Of a stretch of DNA of 39,346 nt, positions 35,030 to 39,346 are shown piece after piece (position 1 is the stretch's first letter; every line of letters begins with the position of its first letter). Position numbers and translations under genes: made by a program. This stretch comes from Desulfobacterales bacterium (GTDB lineage Bacteria > Desulfobacterota > Desulfobacteria > Desulfobacterales > JADGBH01): NCBI GenBank assembly GCA_015231595.1, contig JADGBH010000044.1, positions 1-39,346 on the forward strand, given 5' to 3'. The notes below the pieces were generated by a model, which saw nothing but the letters and a program-made list of their open reading frames with translations, had not been told where the DNA came from and searched no databases.

Positions 35030-36511
35030 TTAGAAGTTGAACGTCATTTTTGCAGCAAATAAATACCAGTCTTCTTCAGTTGCAGAGTCATCTCCAAGAT
35101 TTGGATTATCCACAACCATCATAACAGCGCCACCGTTCATCTTATGCATTTCCAATTTACATGTCCAATTAAAACTTATGTCAAATTTTAGAGCAAGTGT
35201 ATAATCTTTGAGCCAACCAACATATGGTGAAAGTCCACTAATCTCTGGTTTAGCTTGTCCTTGTAGTATAGCAATCAATTGTTCATCATTCTGTAAAGCT
35301 TTAGTACTCTCATTTCTTTTTTTGCCTTCTTTATCATCTTTACTAGCGTAATATTCTGTATAATAAAATCCAGCTTCAAACCAGTTTGTAAATCTATACG
35401 ATAGACTTCCATAATATCCTAAATTTGTAAAACTTGTTGGCATAACTAAAGAAAAGTCTTTATCCAGCTTATGTAGTCTCATCCTAAAATTTGTTTTAGA
35501 AATCTCGGATGCAAATATAAGGTTTTCCCAAACATACTCAAGAGAGAAGGATGTTGTTTTTAGATCTACTTCATAAAATAAACTGTCTCCCTCATTTACA
35601 TTTAAATCAACTCCTGCTGTATTTTTAACAATTTGATTTGTCATAGATAAAGCGCCATTGATATTTCCTTGAGAAACTAAAGAAGCTAATGGAGCTAAAC
35701 TGGCATATTTTACAGGATCTGATTTATAAGTTTGCAAATAACTTAACATAGCGGCCGCTGATTTTTTCTCAAAAAAGTCAGTAGCTGGGGCGGATTCAAC
35801 ATCTACCCCATAAATCATGTAAGTTGATCCTAAACGTAATCCTTGCAAAGGAGGAGTCCACTGCATAGCAACTGCATAAGATGTTTCAGCATCAGATTGC
35901 GATTTAGTTGCTTCCACTTGCCCATAACCTTCAAGGGATCTTCCAAGTCCACATGTTGGAGGAAGTCTCATAACTCCTGTCATAGCCTGATAAGAAAAAT
36001 AACCAGTCATATCTGAACCGACATCTCCATATATGCCTGCGCCTGTTTGAGATGTAAATGTATCTCTCCATGCTTCATTATAAAAACCTTGGGGAAGGAA
36101 AATATATGTTCTTAACATGTCTATATCTCTTGTCTCGTTATATAAACCATAAGGTACTTTTATTCTTCCGATACGAAGACCCATCCAGTCTTTCCATCTA
36201 TAATCTGCAAATGCCCAGTCAACCTCTATAACATCATTTCCAAGGGGACCTAAATCCCTTGAAAAAAGCTGCACACCCATCCTGAGTCTATCACTCAAGT
36301 CAGTAGAAAAGTTAATACCTAATTCATTAAACTGAAATGTTCCTTCATCAGTTTTTGCCATAAAGTTGTATTCATCACTTTTCATATAGCCTTGGGATAA
36401 AAAACCATGAATTGAAACTGAGCCTAATTCATCGAACTCTACTGCTAAGGCATTTCCTGTAAAGAAAACGCATAGCAAAAAAGTAATTAGTAAAACTACT
36501 GCTTTTTTCAT
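35030..36511 (-). CDS. Porin-like outer-membrane protein, copy B
   Basis: 493 residues, closely similar to copy A throughout, including signal MKKAVVLLITFLLCVFF and the mature start VEFDELGSVSIHG. Differences cluster in the middle, for example the segment after GYGQV and the extracellular-looking loops such as KTNFRMRLHKLDKD, while the N- and C-terminal parts are almost the same. Loop divergence after tandem duplication suggests different ligand or surface properties. Start is set by AGGAGG about 6 bases upstream of 36511. Confidence 0.82.
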   Translation of the reverse strand: MKKAVVLLITFLLCVFFTGNALAVEFDELGSVSIHGFLSQGYMKSDEYNFMAKTDEGTFQFNELGINFSTDLSDRLRMGVQLFSRDLGPLGNDVIEVDWAFADYRWKDWMGLRIGRIKVPYGLYNETRDIDMLRTYIFLPQGFYNEAWRDTFTSQTGAGIYGDVGSDMTGYFSYQAMTGVMRLPPTCGLGRSLEGYGQVEATKSQSDAETSYAVAMQWTPPLQGLRLGSTYMIYGVDVESAPATDFFEKKSAAAMLSYLQTYKSDPVKYASLAPLASLVSQGNINGALSMTNQIVKNTAGVDLNVNEGDSLFYEVDLKTTSFSLEYVWENLIFASEISKTNFRMRLHKLDKDFSLVMPTSFTNLGYYGSLSYRFTNWFEAGFYYTEYYASKDDKEGKKRNESTKALQNDEQLIAILQGQAKPEISGLSPYVGWLKDYTLALKFDISFNWTCKLEMHKMNGGAVMMVVDNPNLGDDSATEEDWYLFAAKMTFNF

Positions 36512-36618
36512 ATAATGCCTCCTAATTGTTTTCATCAAAAACCACTGAGGAAGTTGATCTATTTTATTTTTAGCCAAACTAATTATTTGTATTGTACCCA
36601 CAATTATTATCCTTACAA

Positions 36619-37077
36619 CTAATTTGATATAATTATTAATGCTACTCCATCAGGGCTTGCCTCAGACGAAACATATCCTATGGTCCCTTCATTAGACACG
36701 ATATATTCAATTAGTGCTTTATCGTTGCTAAACGCTATTGGCTCTTTCCCTTTCCCAGTGAAAACAAGATTTTTCCAGTAATTTCGAAATTGGGACGGAG
36801 TTTTACCAACAAATCTAGTAAGGAATTTTTCGTTCAACTCCTCATTTTTCGATGTTACAATTGTAATTTTTTTGTTATCAGTCCACCTTGTTTTTTTCCC
36901 CAAGAATATCTGTTGAATATCCATCTTGCTCAACTCTTTATCAGGCACATCGTTATTTCCTATAACTTTTACATCATCCTCAGCATTCGCGCTATAAACC
37001 ATGCCGGTTATTGGTATTGATAATACCGCTAAAACCAGTAATGAAAAAATGAAGTTAAATGTTAGTTTACTTTTCAT
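36619..37077 (-). CDS. Secreted PstS-like substrate-binding protein, copy B
   Basis: 152 residues with signal peptide (MKSKLTFNFIFSLLVLAV). The mature part is nearly identical to copy A, differing mostly by conservative changes (KKTRWTDN, TRFVGK, EYIVSNEGTIGY, SEASPDGVAL). Upstream sequences of A and B are also similar, including the palindrome TTGAAATTCAA about 15 bases above the ATG, so the promoter/leader was copied too. It is the first gene of the four-gene duplicated array. Confidence 0.8.
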   Translation of the reverse strand: MKSKLTFNFIFSLLVLAVLSIPITGMVYSANAEDDVKVIGNNDVPDKELSKMDIQQIFLGKKTRWTDNKKITIVTSKNEELNEKFLTRFVGKTPSQFRNYWKNLVFTGKGKEPIAFSNDKALIEYIVSNEGTIGYVSSEASPDGVALIIISN

Positions 37078-37306
37078 ACATTCTGCTCCTTTTAATTTGA
37101 AATTCAACTATGTTTTATTAAAAACAACATTAATACACAACACACTAAATTTATTTTGCATTACTAAACTTTAATGAAAATATATTTATTTAGCATCATT
37201 CCCCCCTTTCTAAAGTTTTATAATTTAAAAAAAAATTTAATATATATAACACTTAATAGTAAATTTTCGAATATCGATAAGCAAAATATAAAGTTAACTC
37301 AATTTA

Positions 37307-37353
37307 TCTATATTTTTAGATGTAACATAAAGTATGTTACGTCTAAATATAGA
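37307..37353. repeat. Long AT-rich hairpin
   Basis: TCTATATTT...GTAACATA and TATGTTAC...AAATATAGA pair over about 20 bp around AAG. It sits in the 803-bp gene-free gap 37078-37880, between the duplicated array and the glycosyltransferase. That gap also holds the MITE at 37412-37758, and I see no gene in it. Confidence 0.6.
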
Positions 37354-37411
37354 ATCGATTTTTTACTGTCAAGAGAAATACTTCAGCTTGAAGTAATCTA
37401 AACAATTTATA

Positions 37412-37758
37412 GAGTATTTAAGAAAAATAAATTGGAAAAAGTATTTTCACCCTAACCCTAACCCTCAATGTTGTTGACTTAAGTAAGTTGTAATATGCAT
37501 CAAGCTAAGGAAATAGGGCTTTTAGCTCCGTTAGGAGCGATCTGTTTGTAGCAATTTCAGTAAACCCCAAATTTTAGCTCCGTAGGAGCGACCTGTTAAT
37601 TAAACAGGACGCTCCTATGGAGCTAAAATTTAGATTATCGCAATTACTACAAACAGGCCGTCCCTACGGGACTTTTATGTTAAGTCAACTATCGCCCTTG
37701 ACGGGAGAGGAGATAAAGTGATTTTACAAATTAACAAAAATATTTTTCTTAAATACTG
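37412..37758. mobile_element. MITE of the 22778-22896 family, interrupted by another element
   Basis: The left part (GAGTATTTAAGAAAAATAAA, then a GTATTTTCACCCT stretch) and right part (TTGACGGGAGAGG then TTTTTCTTAAATACTG) match the element at 22778-22896. The ends AGTATTTAAGAAAAATA are inverted, and TA lies at both borders (37410-37411, 37759-37760). The middle of the core is replaced by the 217-bp element at 37473-37689. Confidence 0.65.
37473..37689. mobile_element. Nested palindromic element, copy 2, inserted in a MITE
   Basis: Ends GTTGACTTAA (37473-37482) and TTAAGTCAAC (37680-37689) are inverted. Inside, TATGCATCAAGCTAAG, TAGCTCCG...AGGAGCG arms, CTGTTTGTAG and a GTAGGAGCGACCTGTTAATT core repeat the 5031-5279 element in reverse orientation. 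It splits the CCCTC core of the host MITE, so it arrived later. Confidence 0.75.
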
Positions 37759-37880
37759 TAGATAAAATAAAATTTTATTTTTAGATTATTGACATAAACA
37801 AATATTTTCAATAAAAAACTTTGTTCTAATTTATTTTTATAATTACCATTTATATTGGGGGGAGTTAAAATTTTAGATTT

Positions 37881-39137
37881 ATGATTAAAAATCACAAAAA
37901 ACCGCTTAAAATATGTCTTTTAGGATATAGAAGCAACCCTCATTGCGGAGGCCAGGGCGTTTATATTAAAAATTTAAGCAGAGCTTTAAAAGACTTAGGC
38001 CACGAGGTAGATGTAATTTCGGGACCTCCTTTGCCTCACATTGATAAAGATATTAATCTATTTGAGCTTAAAAGCCTTGACCTTTATAATCCTGAAGACC
38101 TTTTCCGTATTCCTAAGTTAAAAGAAATTATTAACCCTATAAATTTTTGTGAATGGCTCGGTGTTATAACTATGGGGTTTCCTGAACCATTTACCTTTGG
38201 ATTCCGCGCTTATAATTTTTTAAAAAAAAATGTTAATAAATACGACATTATCCATGATAACCAATGCCTTGCCTATGGCATTGGGCTAATAAATAAATTT
38301 ATTCCAACTATTGCTACTATTCATCATCCTATCACTGTTGATAGACAGATAGATGTAAAAAATGAGAAATCTCCTTTAAAAAAAGTCAAGCATATGAGGT
38401 GGTATTCTTTTATTGGAATGCAAAAAAGAGTCGCAAAAAAATTTTCACATATAATTACTGTTTCAAGGTGTTCCAGCAAAGATATTAGTAAAGAATTCAA
38501 GATACCTTTAAAAAAATTCCGAATAGTTCCTAATGGAATTGATATTAATGCGTTTTATCCTATCCCAGAAATACAAAGGGAAAATAATAGAATCATAGTT
38601 ACTAACAGCGCTGATATTCCTTTAAAGGGATTACGATATCTCCTTGAATCAGTAGCTGAAATTTCAAAAAAAAGAGATGTTAAACTAATTGTAATAGGAA
38701 CACCTAAAAAAGATGGAAAAATTCTAAGATTAGTAAAAAGGCTTAATATCAATAAGCATGTAACTTTTACTGGGCGTATTGATCATGCAGAATTTGTAAG
38801 GCAATACGCTAAAGCTACAGTAGCTGTTGTGCCTTCCCTTTATGAAGGTTTTGGGCTTCCAGCAGGTGAAGCCATGGCGTGCGGAGTTCCTGTTATAAGC
38901 ACTAATGCTGGAGCTTTACCAGAAGTTGTTGGAAATGCAGGTATTCTTGTCCCACCTGGTAATTCAAAAGCTCTTACATCAGCAATATTAAAAGTTTTTG
39001 ATAATCCAGATTTTGGAAAAAAAATTGGAGATTTAGGTTATCAAAGGATAAAAACCCATTTCACATGGAAAGTTGCAGCTGAAAAATGTGTTGATATTTA
39101 TAGAGAGGTAATAGATGCTCACCGTAGATTTCAATAA
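37881..39137 (+). CDS. Family 4 glycosyltransferase
   Basis: 418 residues, GT-B fold. N-terminal GGQGVYIKNLSRALKDLGHEVDVISG is the acceptor-side Gly-rich loop. The C-terminal donor site has VPSLYEGFGLPAGEAMACGVPVISTNAGALPEV with the EX7E motif (EGFGLPAGE). It probably adds a sugar from a nucleotide donor to an envelope glycan. Its last 23 bases overlap the start of a methyltransferase frame, a linkage known from delta-proteobacterial glycan clusters. The start at 37881 lacks a well-spaced Shine-Dalgarno; GGGGGGAG is about 15 bases upstream. Confidence 0.92.
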   Translation: MIKNHKKPLKICLLGYRSNPHCGGQGVYIKNLSRALKDLGHEVDVISGPPLPHIDKDINLFELKSLDLYNPEDLFRIPKLKEIINPINFCEWLGVITMGFPEPFTFGFRAYNFLKKNVNKYDIIHDNQCLAYGIGLINKFIPTIATIHHPITVDRQIDVKNEKSPLKKVKHMRWYSFIGMQKRVAKKFSHIITVSRCSSKDISKEFKIPLKKFRIVPNGIDINAFYPIPEIQRENNRIIVTNSADIPLKGLRYLLESVAEISKKRDVKLIVIGTPKKDGKILRLVKRLNINKHVTFTGRIDHAEFVRQYAKATVAVVPSLYEGFGLPAGEAMACGVPVISTNAGALPEVVGNAGILVPPGNSKALTSAILKVFDNPDFGKKIGDLGYQRIKTHFTWKVAAEKCVDIYREVIDAHRRFQ

Positions 39138-39294
39138 AATAGGAGTAAAACCTTATTATAAAATTCTTGATATAGGATGTGGGTCAGGTAGGCATACTTG
39201 CGGGAGAGATGAAATAGCGCAAGTTCCAATTATTATGGATTATTTGAAATATTTTGATCCTGTAGAGCGCAATGATTTTTGGTGGGATCATTAA
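39115..39294 (+). pseudogene. Chimeric reading frame: methyltransferase N-terminus fused to YidD-like tail
   Basis: The first 28 residues (MLTVDFNKIGVKPYY...LDIGCGSGRHT) are the start of a class I SAM-dependent methyltransferase with its glycine-rich motif I. From CGRDEIAQ onward it is exactly the C-terminus of the YidD-like protein, because bases 39198-39346 are an inverted copy of 25024-25172. The junction is at 39197/39198 and stays in frame to the TAA at 39292-39294. This is more likely a chimeric junction at a contig end than a real gene. The genuine methyltransferase would continue beyond the true junction. Confidence 0.85.
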
Positions 39295-39346
39295 CTTTTG
39301 CATCAAGTAAATTTCTTATTGTTTGAGCGAGTTCCTTAAGTTGGAT
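39198..39346 (-). repeat. Inverted copy of 25024-25172 at the window end
   Basis: Reverse complement of the 3' ends of the histidine kinase and YidD-like gene, with one visible mismatch at 39219 that is silent (GCG versus GCT, both Ala). It continues to the last base of the window. Confidence 0.95.

Noticed and set aside
37174..37401. 75-codon plus-strand open frame in the intergenic gap
   Set aside because: Very AT-rich (Ile/Lys/Asn/Phe), crosses a long hairpin, and has no ribosome-binding site or recognisable motif.

Overview
The window is an AT-rich bacterial chromosome segment, most likely from a Desulfobacterota (delta-proteobacterial) Gram-negative. The reasons are a Gram-negative envelope gene set (porins, AsmA, lipoprotein, PilT pair), an ffh-rpsP-KH-rimM-trmD-RNA methyltransferase-rplS-rnhB order with a PF09936-type SPOUT methyltransferase between trmD and rplS, and YggT-DivIVA-PilT-PilU neighbours. 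The lineage call is inference from gene content and no marker was compared.

Bases 1-1850 are a decaying mobile/toxin-antitoxin region. It holds the right end of an IS200/IS605-like element, a serine recombinase that has lost its C-terminal helix-turn-helix, and a wrecked higBA locus. A 160-bp MITE with a TA target duplication splits higA, and a 284-bp element with 34-bp inverted ends has removed all but the last codons of higB. Bases 1853-4913 hold a large Ser/Thr kinase with four PEGA domains. Its gene is broken by a one-base frameshift exactly at the glycine-rich ATP loop. rlmN (minus strand) follows.

Bases 6590-11545 are the SRP/ribosome-maturation operon (ffh, rpsP, KH protein, rimM, trmD, SPOUT methyltransferase, rplS, rnhB), with a second 160-bp MITE between rplS and rnhB. 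Next come an outer-membrane beta-barrel gene, sbcD and sbcC (split by a dispersed AT-rich repeat), proC, and a plus-strand block yggT-divIVA-pilT-pilU-zinc-ribbon protein. These are followed by a PAS hybrid histidine kinase whose 3' end overlaps a convergent YidD-like lipoprotein gene. After that lie a gamma-carbonic anhydrase-like protein, an alpha/beta hydrolase, a DHH phosphoesterase, an AsmA-like protein and citrate synthase.

Bases 31062-37077 (minus strand) contain the most system-like accessory locus. A roughly 2.25-kb unit encoding a small secreted PstS-like binding protein plus a large porin-like protein, ending in a near-identical hairpin terminator, is tandemly duplicated and followed by a methyl-accepting chemotaxis protein. 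This suggests ligand capture, outer-membrane passage and chemotactic sensing; the ligand is unknown. A family-4 glycosyltransferase and the start of a SAM methyltransferase close the window.

Two points need care. The last 149 bases (39198-39346) are an inverted copy, with one mismatch, of 25024-25172, so the methyltransferase is fused to the tail of the YidD-like gene; this looks like an amplification or assembly chimera at a contig end. The genome is also unusually rich in short non-autonomous elements built as AT-rich inverted ends around a GC-rich palindromic core, several with visible target-site duplications or nested insertions. No CRISPR array, tRNA or rRNA was seen.
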